A stretch of DNA of 64,000 nt, from assembly GCA_000169995.1 (NCBI GenBank), contig AAZW01000022.1, forward strand, positions 1 through 64,000, in the 5' to 3' direction. The stretch is from Vibrionales bacterium SWAT-3. Its GTDB lineage: Bacteria; Pseudomonadota; Gammaproteobacteria; Enterobacterales; Vibrionaceae. Position numbers and translations under genes: made by a program. Shown piece after piece: positions 14,242-23,043 of this stretch. Positions within the stretch are counted from its first letter, which is position 1; each line of letters begins with the position of its first letter. The notes beneath the pieces were generated by a model. It was not told the DNA's origin. It did no database searches and saw nothing but the letters and a program-made list of their open reading frames with translations.

Positions 14242-14640
14242 ATTAGCGTTCGAGTTTTAAGCCTGAATATTGCTGGTGGCCTTTGTATCTTTCTCGCAGT
14301 CCTAGGGATTGTATTACCCGTTCTGCCAACCACTCCATTCCTTCTTCTTGCTAGTGCATGTTTCATGCGAAGCAATCCAAAAGTTCACAAATGGATGCAT
14401 GAGCATAAAACGCTCGGTCCTCTGTTAGAAAACTGGTACCAACACGGCGCTGTCACCAAGCAAGTTAAAACGCGTGGCGTATTCTTTATCTTGTTGAGTT
14501 TTGCGTTATCTATCTACTTTGCTCCACTCATTTGGGTCAAGGCTTTCCTAATTTGTGTACTTGTTATTCTTCTCACATGGTTTATGCGACTTCCAACCCA
14601 TGAGTTGGTTGCTGACAGCAAAGAAAATCACTACCATTAA
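14242..14640 (+). CDS. ybaN: YbaN family (DUF454) inner-membrane protein, apparent AUU start
   Basis: DUF454 membrane protein of unknown function. Visible family signature: GIVLPVLPTTPFLLLASACFMR, followed by two membrane spans near the C-terminus. The first in-frame ATG (14365) would remove this signature. The frame is open back to a stop at 14224-14226 and contains no ATG, GTG or TTG before the signature. A perfect AAGGAGG (14230-14236) sits five bases before ATT at 14242, whose product (132 residues) aligns with the start of E. coli YbaN. I therefore infer an AUU start. A hidden sequence error is the alternative. Confidence 0.75.
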   Translation: MSVRVLSLNIAGGLCIFLAVLGIVLPVLPTTPFLLLASACFMRSNPKVHKWMHEHKTLGPLLENWYQHGAVTKQVKTRGVFFILLSFALSIYFAPLIWVKAFLICVLVILLTWFMRLPTHELVADSKENHYH

Positions 14641-14801
14641 GCCAGTGTGCCTGCTTGTATAGCGGGCGTTTATTATTTCAGCAATTAGAGTTATGACTCT
14701 CGTTGCAATGAATACCAATCGTACCTTTCCTTAATCTCAAGCGTTGATGTTTGATTCGTTAACCAGAGTTTGGAAAGCGGCCTAATGAAGTGCATAAGAT
14801 T

Positions 14802-15347
14802 ATGAACACAGAAAAAATCTCTCTGATCAAAGCAAGCATCAAAAGCATTCCTGATTACCCTAAAGCGGGTATTTTGTTCCGTGACGTAACAAGCTTGATG
14901 GAAGACCCAGCAGCTTACAAAGCGACTATCGAGTTGTTAGCGGAAACATACAAGGACATGGGCTTTACTAAGATCGTTGGTACTGAAGCTCGTGGTTTCC
15001 TATTTGGTGCGCCTTTAGCATTAGAGCTAGGTGTTGGCTTCATTCCTGTGCGTAAGCCGGGCAAACTGCCTCGTGAAACTGTGGCACAATCTTATGAGCT
15101 TGAATACGGCACAGACACGCTAGAAATTCATACTGATGCTATCGTTGAAGGCGATAAAGTGCTGATGGTTGATGACCTACTAGCAACTGGCGGTACGATT
15201 GAAGCGACAACAAAGTTGATTCGTCAGCTTGGTGGTGTGGTAGAGCACGCTGCATTTGTAATTAATCTTCCAGAAATCGGTGGTGACAAGCGCTTAGAAG
15301 GCTTAGGTCTAGAAGTGTTTAGCATCTGCGAATTCGACGGCCACTAA
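14802..15347 (+). CDS. apt: adenine phosphoribosyltransferase
   Basis: Salvages adenine to AMP with PRPP. The PRPP-binding loop [17 protein letters not shown] is at about residues 122-138, and the family start region [20 protein letters not shown] is clear. The ATG at 14802 ([10 protein letters not shown]) matches the usual start; an in-frame GTG 12 bases upstream is less likely. dnaX begins 18 bases after the stop, as in E. coli (apt-dnaX-ybaB-recR), so this is one operon. Confidence 0.95.
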   Translation: MNTEKISLIKASIKSIPDYPKAGILFRDVTSLMEDPAAYKATIELLAETYKDMGFTKIVGTEARGFLFGAPLALELGVGFIPVRKPGKLPRETVAQSYELEYGTDTLEIHTDAIVEGDKVLMVDDLLATGGTIEATTKLIRQLGGVVEHAAFVINLPEIGGDKRLEGLGLEVFSICEFDGH

Positions 15348-15365
15348 TCCTTTTCGGAATTATTC

Positions 15366-17609
15366 ATGAGCTATCTTGCGTTAGCGCGAAAATGGCGACC
15401 AACCAAATTCAAAGAAGTGGTTGGTCAAGCCCATGTTTTAACAGCATTAGAGAATGCCCTTAGCCAAAATAGGTTGCACCACGCGTACCTATTTAGCGGA
15501 ACACGTGGTGTCGGTAAAACGACCATCGGCCGCTTGTTTGCTAAGGGACTTAACTGTGAAACAGGCATTACTTCAACCCCTTGTGGTGAATGTGCAACTT
15601 GTAAAGAGATCGATGAAGGTCGCTTTGTTGACCTGCTAGAGATCGATGCGGCATCACGTACCAAGTTAGAAGATACCCGCGAGCTTCTGGACAATGTTCA
15701 GTACAAACCTGCGCGTGGTCGCTTTAAGGTTTACCTGATCGATGAAGTACACATGCTTTCTAGGCACAGTTTCAACGCGCTTCTAAAGACGTTAGAAGAG
15801 CCGCCTGAGTATGTGAAATTCTTGCTCGCAACGACCGATCCACAAAAACTGCCAGTGACTATCTTGTCGCGTTGTCTGCAGTTCCATCTTAAGCCGATCA
15901 GCGTTGATAATATTCACGAGCAGCTCGACCATATTCTTGAACAAGAGAAGGTAACGTCTGAGTCTCGTGCACTTGGAATGATTGCTCATGCTGCCGACGG
16001 TAGTATGCGTGATGCTTTGAGCCTGACAGACCAAGCTATCGCATTAGGCAACGGCAATGTCGTGACTGATACGGTTGCGCACATGCTTGGCACATTGGAT
16101 ACTGACCAAGCGATCCATCTACTTGAGGCTATTAGCAGTAAGCAGCCTCAAGAGGCGATGGCGTGTATCCAAAATCTTGCTGAGAATGGCGTAGAGTGGG
16201 ATGGTTTGCTGAATCAACTTGCTGCTCAACTTCATCGTCTCGCCATGTATCAAGCGTTGCCGTCTACCTTAGACAAAGCGCAGCCTGACGCAGAGAAGCT
16301 TGAACTGCTGAGTAAAGCGTTAAGCCCTCAAGATATTCAGCTTTATTACCAGATAGTGCTAAAAGGTCGTGAAGACTTACCGTTATCGCCAACCGCACGC
16401 GTTGGTATTGAGATGGTGGTTTTACGCATGTTGGCATTTAGGCCTGCAGAGCAAAGCGTAGCAACGGCTATCTCAACTCAGTCGACAAGCCCTGTTGCTG
16501 CACCGGTTCAGAGTCAAGCTCAGAGCGTTGCTCAGCCGGTTATTCAACCAGCGCCAACGGTAGCTCCGAGACAGCCGCAGCAGGCGCCTCAAGCTATGCA
16601 GCAGCAACCTGCACAACAAGCTCCGCAGCAAAGTCCGGCTCAGTATCCGAATTCACAAGGCTACCCTGAGCATTCTGGTCATCAAGGTTATCCAGAGCAG
16701 GATTACCCGCAAAGCCAGTATGATGCGCCGCCAGCTTATGACGAACGTCCTAGCTACGGTTCAGAGCAGTCGATGAGTCCTATTGCTCAACAAGCACAGC
16801 CTCAGCAGCAAGCGAGCTATCAGAATCAAGCTCCGGCTCAGCCACAAAACGTTGCACCGTCTGCTCCAGAAGGGCAGCCTGCACGTCCGGCATCACCTGT
16901 CAGTGGTTTACGCCATCAATTACGCTCTCAGCGTAGAGGTAACGCAGCACAGGACAGCAAAGGTTCAGCGCCAAAAAAGGCTAAAGCGGCACCAGCTAAA
17001 ACTTCAGTTCTTGACCGAGTTGCTCAGCAACACGGTGGTTCTGAGCGGGTGTCGCCAGCTTCTTTACCGACCTCTCCGACAGAAAATGTTACCAATGATA
17101 ATGAACCTTATCGCTGGAAACCGTCTAAACCTGTTGTAAAAGAGGCGAGCAAAGAGCTTACACCTACTCAGATCAAGCGAGCGTTAGAGCACGTCAAAAC
17201 GCCAGAAATGGTTGAAAAACTGCTGAATGAGTCGATTGCTCAAGATGATTGGTCTGCCACGATTCAAAAGCTAGAGACAGCTAAGCTTGTTGAACAGTTA
17301 GCGTTGAACTCTGTATTTACCAAGAATGATACATCGATAACGCTAACCTTGAGATCAAGCCAAGCTCACTTGAATACGGACCGAGCGCAGAGCGAACTGT
17401 TACAGTCTCTGAATACGGTACTCGGAGAAGAGTGTCATCTAAGTGTTGAAATCGGCGATGGTGGTGAAACACCACTAGAATTACGAGAAAGGCTATACCA
17501 AGGTAAGTTGAAAGACGCGTTTACCAGTTTGGAAAACGATGCCAACGTACAGTTTATCGAAAGACGCTTCGCTGCAGAGCTAGACAGAGATAGTGTTCGT
17601 CCTATCTAA
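15366..17609 (+). CDS. dnaX: DNA polymerase III subunit tau (and gamma)
   Basis: Clamp-loader ATPase of the replicative polymerase. Walker A GTRGVGKTT (about residues 44-52), a four-cysteine zinc module (C64, C73, C76, C79 region) and the DEVHMLS Walker B are all present. The Gln/Pro-rich linker (about 370-540) is long, and the C-terminal tau domains IV-V follow to residue 747. A -1 frameshift heptamer at 16973-16979 would yield a shorter gamma form ending a few codons later. Followed by ybaB and recR. Confidence 0.97.
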   Translation: MSYLALARKWRPTKFKEVVGQAHVLTALENALSQNRLHHAYLFSGTRGVGKTTIGRLFAKGLNCETGITSTPCGECATCKEIDEGRFVDLLEIDAASRTKLEDTRELLDNVQYKPARGRFKVYLIDEVHMLSRHSFNALLKTLEEPPEYVKFLLATTDPQKLPVTILSRCLQFHLKPISVDNIHEQLDHILEQEKVTSESRALGMIAHAADGSMRDALSLTDQAIALGNGNVVTDTVAHMLGTLDTDQAIHLLEAISSKQPQEAMACIQNLAENGVEWDGLLNQLAAQLHRLAMYQALPSTLDKAQPDAEKLELLSKALSPQDIQLYYQIVLKGREDLPLSPTARVGIEMVVLRMLAFRPAEQSVATAISTQSTSPVAAPVQSQAQSVAQPVIQPAPTVAPRQPQQAPQAMQQQPAQQAPQQSPAQYPNSQGYPEHSGHQGYPEQDYPQSQYDAPPAYDERPSYGSEQSMSPIAQQAQPQQQASYQNQAPAQPQNVAPSAPEGQPARPASPVSGLRHQLRSQRRGNAAQDSKGSAPKKAKAAPAKTSVLDRVAQQHGGSERVSPASLPTSPTENVTNDNEPYRWKPSKPVVKEASKELTPTQIKRALEHVKTPEMVEKLLNESIAQDDWSATIQKLETAKLVEQLALNSVFTKNDTSITLTLRSSQAHLNTDRAQSELLQSLNTVLGEECHLSVEIGDGGETPLELRERLYQGKLKDAFTSLENDANVQFIERRFAAELDRDSVRPI
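16973..16979 (+). promoter_or_regulatory. programmed -1 frameshift site in dnaX
   Basis: The sequence A-AAA-AAG is in the exact slippery phase (codons CCA AAA AAG). After a -1 slip the next codons are GGC TAA, so a gamma form of about 539 residues would end at once. A Shine-Dalgarno-like AAAGG lies about 10 bases upstream, as in E. coli. A stem-loop at 17014-17036 (ACCG-A-GTTGC / GCAAC-A-CGGT) is further downstream than the E. coli stimulator. Confidence 0.75.
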
Positions 17610-17761
17610 CGTTAATTTTGATTTAGTGATGGACGTATCATCTTAGATACGCCGATCGAAGAACTGAACACCGAGGGGTTGAATCACACTGCTTTAACCC
17701 CCATTTAAGCGCTTATAGCTTAGTAAATTTTAATAAACCAATTAGACCAGAGAGTATTAAC

Positions 17762-18091
17762 ATGTTTGGTAAAGGCGGTATGGGCAACATGATGAAGCAA
17801 GCCCAGCAAATGCAAGAGCGCATGCAAAAGCTTCAAGAAGAAATCGCAAATATGGAAGTAACAGGTGAATCTGGTGCTGGCCTTGTAAAAGTAACAATCA
17901 CTGGTAGCCACAGCGTTCGCCGTGTTGATATCGATGAAAGCCTAATGGAAGACGATAAAGAGATGCTTGAAGATCTTATCGCTGCTGCTTTCAACGATGC
18001 GGCTCGTCGTGTTGAAGAGACTCAAAAAGAAAAAATGGCTAGCATCACTGGTGGAATGCAACTTCCACCAGGCATGAAGATGCCTTTCTAA
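17762..18091 (+). CDS. ybaB: YbaB/EbfC family nucleoid-associated protein
   Basis: Small DNA-binding homodimer encoded between dnaX and recR in most gamma-proteobacteria. The start [31 protein letters not shown] and the central [12 protein letters not shown] are typical. Length is 109 residues. Confidence 0.96.
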   Translation: MFGKGGMGNMMKQAQQMQERMQKLQEEIANMEVTGESGAGLVKVTITGSHSVRRVDIDESLMEDDKEMLEDLIAAAFNDAARRVEETQKEKMASITGGMQLPPGMKMPF

Positions 18092-18163
18092 GCGACTTAT
18101 TTCTAAGGGTTCGTTCTTGCCTTACTTGAGCGGACCGTTATTTGAAAATTAGAACGGTTAAAT

Positions 18164-18763
18164 ATGCGTACCAGTCATATGCTGGAGCATTTGATGGAGG
18201 CCTTACGTTGTCTACCTGGGGTTGGCCCCAAGTCGGCTCAGCGTATGGCCTTTCATTTGTTACAGCGCGATAGAAAAGGCGGCCTTCAGTTGGCTGATGC
18301 TCTTAGCCAAGCAATGACTGAAATCGGTCACTGCAATGAGTGCCGTACTTTTACTGAAGAAGATACCTGCCACATTTGTACCAACCCTAAACGTCAGGAA
18401 AATGGTCAAATCTGTGTAGTAGAGAGCCCAGCAGATATTGCAGCTATTGAAGCAACTGGCCAATACTCTGGTCGTTACTTTGTGCTTATGGGTCACCTTT
18501 CACCACTTGATGGTATTGGTCCAAGTGACATCGGTCTCGATGTTTTGGACTACCGCCTACGTCGTGGTGATATCTCTGAAGTAATCCTAGCGACTAACCC
18601 GACTGTTGAAGGGGAAGCGACAGCGCATTACATAGCTGAGCTTTGTAATGCCCATGAAGTGAACGCAAGCCGAATCGCTCATGGTGTTCCCGTCGGTGGT
18701 GAGCTAGAGCTGGTGGATGGCACCACGCTTTCACACTCATTACTCGGTCGTCATAAGATCTAA
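18164..18763 (+). CDS. recR: recombination mediator RecR
   Basis: RecR works with RecF and RecO to load RecA on gapped DNA. Seen: N-terminal helix-hairpin-helix [17 protein letters not shown], a zinc finger with C-x2-C / C-x2-C (CNEC ... CHIC, about residues 57-72), then a Toprim domain beginning [14 protein letters not shown] with the acidic [11 protein letters not shown] loop. Length is 199 residues. A terminator directly overlaps the end of the gene. Confidence 0.97.
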   Translation: MRTSHMLEHLMEALRCLPGVGPKSAQRMAFHLLQRDRKGGLQLADALSQAMTEIGHCNECRTFTEEDTCHICTNPKRQENGQICVVESPADIAAIEATGQYSGRYFVLMGHLSPLDGIGPSDIGLDVLDYRLRRGDISEVILATNPTVEGEATAHYIAELCNAHEVNASRIAHGVPVGGELELVDGTTLSHSLLGRHKI

Positions 18764-18800
18764 AAAAGCCGCTTGGTGAATCATCACTAAGCGGCTTTTT
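18764..18800 (+). terminator. terminator of the apt-dnaX-ybaB-recR operon
   Basis: Long stem AAAAGCCGCTT-GGTGA / TCACT-AAGCGGCTTTT around ATCA, starting right after the recR stop. Confidence 0.9.
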
Positions 18801-18862
18801 CTTTATAAAGGCAGTTTGAATATCTTCCCTATATTCACTTCATCTGAATATCATTACTCCAG

Positions 18863-19507
18863 TTAGAATCGGTAGTCAACAGACACGGTAAATTCGCTAT
18901 TATTTGGCACAGAGAGTTCAATTAAGCTGCCTTCAGAATATGATTCGAACATATGGCGGTATTGGAAATCAGCAGAAACGTTTTTCATGATCTTGTATTG
19001 AACACCAGCTTGAAGGCCGAAAACGAAGTCTGTTTCGCTGCCTTTGTCTTCGCCATATATAGTGTTATCGAGTGTTGCTTTGTTTGTGATAAAGCCTGTT
19101 GATGCACCACCGAAAACTGAGAAGTCATTGTTCAATGCGTGAACGTAATCGTACGAGACCAGGAATTCAGTCTGACGTAGATCTAGAGTAGTAACATCGC
19201 CTTCTGCAAATTCGTAGTCAATTAGCTCGTTGTCACCAGTAAAGTTAATCGTACCGGTAATACGATGGTTTTCTTGAATGTAAGCACCGCCACGAATATG
19301 AAAAGCAGCGCCTTTGGCTGTTTTACTTTCTTTAAAGCCAGGTCCAGAGATTTGAGCTTTAGCTGAGTGGTAACCCAAACCACCACCCACAAAAAAATCG
19401 GTCTTAATTGGTTCTGGCATTAACTCTGGGGTTGGTGCTGATTCGTTGGCGAAAGCTGTTGTTGCCGTTAAAGAAGAAAGAGCTAGTACAAGTAGTGTTT
19501 TTTTCAT
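18863..19507 (-). CDS. outer membrane beta-barrel protein
   Basis: A cleavable signal peptide (MKKTLLVLALSSLTATTAFA, residues 1-20) is followed by alternating amphipathic strands and a C-terminal VSVDYRF ending in Phe, the usual outer-membrane insertion signal. It fits the OmpA/OmpX-like 8-strand 'OMP_b-brl' group (about 214 residues). The ATG at 19507 is preferred over the longer MDIT start because it opens directly on the signal peptide. Ligand or role unknown. Confidence 0.85.
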   Translation of the reverse strand: MKKTLLVLALSSLTATTAFANESAPTPELMPEPIKTDFFVGGGLGYHSAKAQISGPGFKESKTAKGAAFHIRGGAYIQENHRITGTINFTGDNELIDYEFAEGDVTTLDLRQTEFLVSYDYVHALNNDFSVFGGASTGFITNKATLDNTIYGEDKGSETDFVFGLQAGVQYKIMKNVSADFQYRHMFESYSEGSLIELSVPNNSEFTVSVDYRF

Positions 19508-19676
19508 GGTTATGTCCATCGGTATAGGGAATGGGGTGCATTATGTGCATCACTGACAACTGCGGCTAATGATTCAATGGAATAGCCCTGTTAACTCAAA
19601 GTTATTAAGCTAGAGGTGACCGATGTGATAGGAAGATACAGGTAGAGCTTTATAAGTAACTAAACGACATAAAACA

Positions 19677-19706
19677 CAAAGCCGCTAATTTAACGGCCTT
19701 GTTTTT
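19677..19706. terminator. probable terminator downstream of aqpZ
   Basis: Imperfect stem CAAaGCCG / CGGCcTTG around a 9-nt loop, with A- and T-rich flanks on the two sides. Suits the leftward aqpZ transcript. Confidence 0.55.
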
Positions 19707-19738
19707 ATTTAATGTAGGTTTTTATTGAGTTATGGGAC

Positions 19739-20428
19739 TTAATCTGAACCTCTCACCGCTTTGTATATCACCGCACCGATCACCGTACCAATAATTGGAG
19801 CAACCCAAAATAGCCATAGTTGAGAAACGGCCCAGTCACCAACAAATACCGCTACACCCGTACTTCGAGCTGGGTTCACAGAGGTATTGGTTACAGGAAT
19901 ACTGATAAGGTGTATTAGGGTTAAACAGAGACCAATCGCTATAGGTGCAAATCCCGCGGGTGCTTTAGAGTCGGTCGCGCCCATGATCACGAATAGGAAT
20001 ACCATGGTCATCACCACCTCACAGACCAGTGCTGCGGTTAGTGAGTAACCACCGGGAGAGTGTTCGCCAAAGCCATTAGACGCGAAGCCTGATGAAACGG
20101 CATCAAAGCCTGCTTGGCCGGAGGCAATCACAAATAATACGCCGCCAGCAATAATGCCGCCGAGTACTTGAGCAATGATGTAAGGGACAACATCTTTGGC
20201 ATCAAAACGACCACCTGTCCAAAGGCCGATAGTAACAGCTGGGTTGAGGTGACAACCGGATATATGCCCAATAGCGAAAGCCATGGTGAGTACGGTTAAA
20301 CCAAAGGCAAGAGAGACCCCAAGCAGTCCAATACCTACATCGGGAAAAGCGGCGGCTAAGACGGCACTACCACAACCACCTAACACCAACCAAAACGTAC
20401 CAAACATTTCTGCTATATACCTATTCAT
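19739..20428 (-). CDS. aqpZ: aquaporin Z
   Basis: Tetrameric inner-membrane water channel. Both half-helix NPA boxes are intact: HLNPAVTIG (about residues 62-70) and SVNPARSTG (about 183-191), the second followed by the selectivity-filter Arg. Six hydrophobic segments plus two re-entrant loops are readable in 229 residues, and the start [20 protein letters not shown] is characteristic of AqpZ. Confidence 0.95.
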   Translation of the reverse strand: MNRYIAEMFGTFWLVLGGCGSAVLAAAFPDVGIGLLGVSLAFGLTVLTMAFAIGHISGCHLNPAVTIGLWTGGRFDAKDVVPYIIAQVLGGIIAGGVLFVIASGQAGFDAVSSGFASNGFGEHSPGGYSLTAALVCEVVMTMVFLFVIMGATDSKAPAGFAPIAIGLCLTLIHLISIPVTNTSVNPARSTGVAVFVGDWAVSQLWLFWVAPIIGTVIGAVIYKAVRGSD

Positions 20429-20530
20429 AACGATCCTTATTAATCTGTACCAGTATCAACAAGATAGTTTAGATTTCGTAAAATTGTGAAATCTTGGGCA
20501 TATAGATGTCAGAAAAGGGTAGAGGTATGG

Positions 20531-20779
20531 TTAAGTGATCGCCTCAAGTTCGATTAAGTTGTCGAGTGCTTCTTGATCGGTTTTGCCGCAAATAACAGGG
20601 CAAGCTTTGAATTGATGACACACTTTAGGACGTGAGTCTTGACCAAACAGCTTACAAAGATTTTGTTCGTTTAACTGAATGCAGCGTACACCCGCAGGCT
20701 TTCCATTCGGCATTCCAGGAATAGCAGATGTAATACTCGGAGCGATACAGCATGCTCCACAACCTAGGCGACATTCCAT
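20531..20779 (-). CDS. YkgJ-type cysteine-cluster protein
   Basis: An 82-residue protein starting MECRLGCGACCIAPSI with a conserved cysteine cluster (C3, C7, C10, C11, then C33, C42, C54, C60, C64). It belongs to the YkgJ-type zinc or iron-sulphur cluster proteins of unknown function. The frame is open further upstream, but that part has no family similarity and reads into the divergent promoter region, so I choose the ATG at 20779. It lies head-to-head with ycgN, another cysteine-cluster protein. Confidence 0.85.
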   Translation of the reverse strand: MECRLGCGACCIAPSITSAIPGMPNGKPAGVRCIQLNEQNLCKLFGQDSRPKVCHQFKACPVICGKTDQEALDNLIELEAIT

Positions 20780-20938
20780 CAAATTAAACTCACTAAATAA
20801 CAGGGTGCGCGATAGTAGCAAAAAATAATGGCAGTGACAGCTATTGATTGGATCAACGAATGAACAATTATTATCCTTGAACTTTTTATGGGCTAGCGGT
20901 ATAACACGCACCCCAGTAAAAGAGTAAGAAGTAATGCT

Positions 20939-21391
20939 ATGACGAATCCATTTTGGCAAGAAAAAACACTAGAGCAGATGTCCGAGCAAGAGTGGGAATC
21001 TCTGTGCGATGGTTGTGGTAAGTGTTGCCTACATAAGCTTATGGATGAAGATAGCGATGAAGTTTACTACACCAATGTCGCGTGTAGCTGGCTGAATGAC
21101 AAAACGTGTTCTTGTAATGACTACCCAAACCGTTTCACTTCAGGTGAAGAGTGTTTGAAGCTAACTCGTGACAAGATCGACGAGTTTCATTGGCTACCGG
21201 ATACTTGTGCTTACCGTCTTCTATCCGAATCTAAGCCGATCCCAGAGTGGCACCCATTAATTACAGGTTCTAAGTCTGAAATGCACGCCGCGGGTGAAAG
21301 CGTTCGCAACAAAGTCGTGTACGAAATTGATGTTGTGGATTGGGAAGACCACATCCAAAACTTACCTGATAGACTAAAACCTCATAATTAA
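20939..21391 (+). CDS. ycgN: YcgN family cysteine-cluster protein
   Basis: 150-residue protein with the UPF0260 signature: [18 protein letters not shown], then [18 protein letters not shown] and C of TCAYRLL. Function is unknown; a metal or Fe-S cluster is likely from the conserved cysteines. It appears complete. The accessory DNA begins within about 20-60 bases after its stop, making the gene's 3' flank the chromosomal edge of the insertion. Confidence 0.92.
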   Translation: MTNPFWQEKTLEQMSEQEWESLCDGCGKCCLHKLMDEDSDEVYYTNVACSWLNDKTCSCNDYPNRFTSGEECLKLTRDKIDEFHWLPDTCAYRLLSESKPIPEWHPLITGSKSEMHAAGESVRNKVVYEIDVVDWEDHIQNLPDRLKPHN

Positions 21392-21408
21392 CTTTCAAAG
21401 TTGAGAAT

Positions 21409-21435
21409 GCTGTATATGCTGATTGTATGTACAGC
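21409..21435. other. att-like inverted repeat at the left edge
   Basis: GCTGTATAT and ATGTACAGC form 9-base arms (one mismatch) around a 9-base spacer, 18 bases after the ycgN stop and just before intA. The layout resembles a tyrosine-recombinase core site. No second copy was found in the window. Confidence 0.45.
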
Positions 21436-21447
21436 ATGAGGTTTAGT

Positions 21448-23043
21448 ATGTCAGATAACGATACAAATCAGAAAAAGGTCATACGAAAAGAGATAGAAAT
21501 TTCGACTATCCCTAACTTCGTCTACAAGAAACCATTGGTGTCCATTGATGAGAATGGTGAACCTCAGGTTACATACCGTGCCAATGGCAATAAGATCCCC
21601 ATCAAGAAACTCCCCTTACTCCATATTGTTGGGTATGACGACAAAGACAACCTAATCAGCTACCAACCATTAGATATGGTCAATGAGTTCTTATTGTCGA
21701 AAGCAATCGATGATGGTGAGCTTGAGCTTGGTACTGATGCACAGGGGCTTGCCCATTATTTCAGCTTCGTATTGGACAAACAGGCAGCGTGGGACGCTGA
21801 ATACGATGAAGAGGACTTTGACCCTCTCTATGATGACCCCCGCCCAGAATGGGATGCTTTTCCCCGCAACAAACAAGAGCGGTTAACCTATCAATATCGA
21901 GATGGAATAAAGCAGCTTGCTATAGATGGTGTATTGGCTAAAACAACAGCTAGGCAGTATATGAGCAGTGTTGTTGGCTTCTATAAACACTGTCTTCGTC
22001 AAGGCATACGCTTTAATAATCCTCCCTTCCAGTTCGAGACAGTGAATATCCATTACGAGGCGTCTGCATCTAGTATGAAAGCTTACCAACGTAAGCAGGT
22101 GCACACGACGGATATGCGGATTAAGTTTGCTAAGTCGTCTCGCAGTGGTGGCACAAATCTCAGCAACCTACCCCGTGACCTGAAACCATTCACCAATAAT
22201 GAATGAAAAATCCTACAAACCATTTTAATGAAATCCCGCAGGGTGGTTCGTCATGGTGACAATAATAAACTGCACTCACTGCCGATTGAGTTTTGCTTGC
22301 ACCCAATGGTTTGCTGTAATACGGGGTTGCGCCGTGAGGAGGCTGCGAGCCTTCATTTGGGGCAGATTGTTAACCCTGAAACGATTATTCAGGGTGGCAA
22401 AGAGGTGTTAAAAAAGCCTGTGATGGATTTGAGTGTCGGCGATAAGTACCAATCACTCACAAAGACGGCTGAGGGCTTCGCAGAGAAAAATAAAAGCCGC
22501 ATTACTATTATCCCCGCCACATTAATGAAGATGCTTTACGATTACTCGCAGTCTGACAGGTATCAAAAGCGTCTTGAGAAATTCAAAGCATGGTGCAAGG
22601 AGCAGGCTGAGGCAGGTAATACGCATTTCTTTGAGGGTGATGATGCAATCAACCCTCAATTGAAATACCTGTTTATTACCCAGTCCGGGAAACCCATGTT
22701 TACCCGACTACAAGACTTCACTGGACGTTGGGTGGAAATACGTAACACTGCAAACCTAACCCAAGGCCTTGACCAGCCTATTGTTGGTTCCTTACATAAT
22801 TTACGCTCAACGTTTGCCGTAAATATCTTCCGTCACCTTTTAAATAAAAAGGATGAGTATGGCAACCCATCAATCACACCTGATGAAGCATTGGATAGGG
22901 TATCAGCGCTGCTAGGCCATGAAGACAGGGCGACGACCATGGAATACCTGAAAATTGCACAGGATATGCCCTCTGCCGATGAGATCTATGAAGACGTACT
23001 GGACTATATTGGCGCTTTTGATGATTTGGAGGTGGCACTATGA
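21448..23043 (+). pseudogene. tyrosine recombinase (intA-like) with in-frame TGA
   Basis: Two frames, 21448-22206 and 22228-23043, lie in the same phase and are separated only by TGA at 22204-22206, in the context PFTNNE-stop-KILQTIL. Together they give a protein of about 530 residues. The first part is the DNA-binding arm and core-binding region. The second carries the full catalytic set: Arg in TGLRREEAA, H-x-x-R in SLHNLRSTFA, and H...Y in LLGHEDRATTMEY. A TGG-to-TGA change would explain the break. ATG 21448 has GAGG seven bases upstream. A separate start at 22228 has no clear ribosome site, so I call it a nonsense-inactivated gene, with readthrough as an alternative. Confidence 0.8.

Noticed and set aside
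20780..20959. N-terminal extension of the YkgJ-type frame to 142 codons
   Set aside because: The extension reads through the divergent promoter region and overlaps the ycgN start; the cysteine-cluster family begins at the ATG at 20779.
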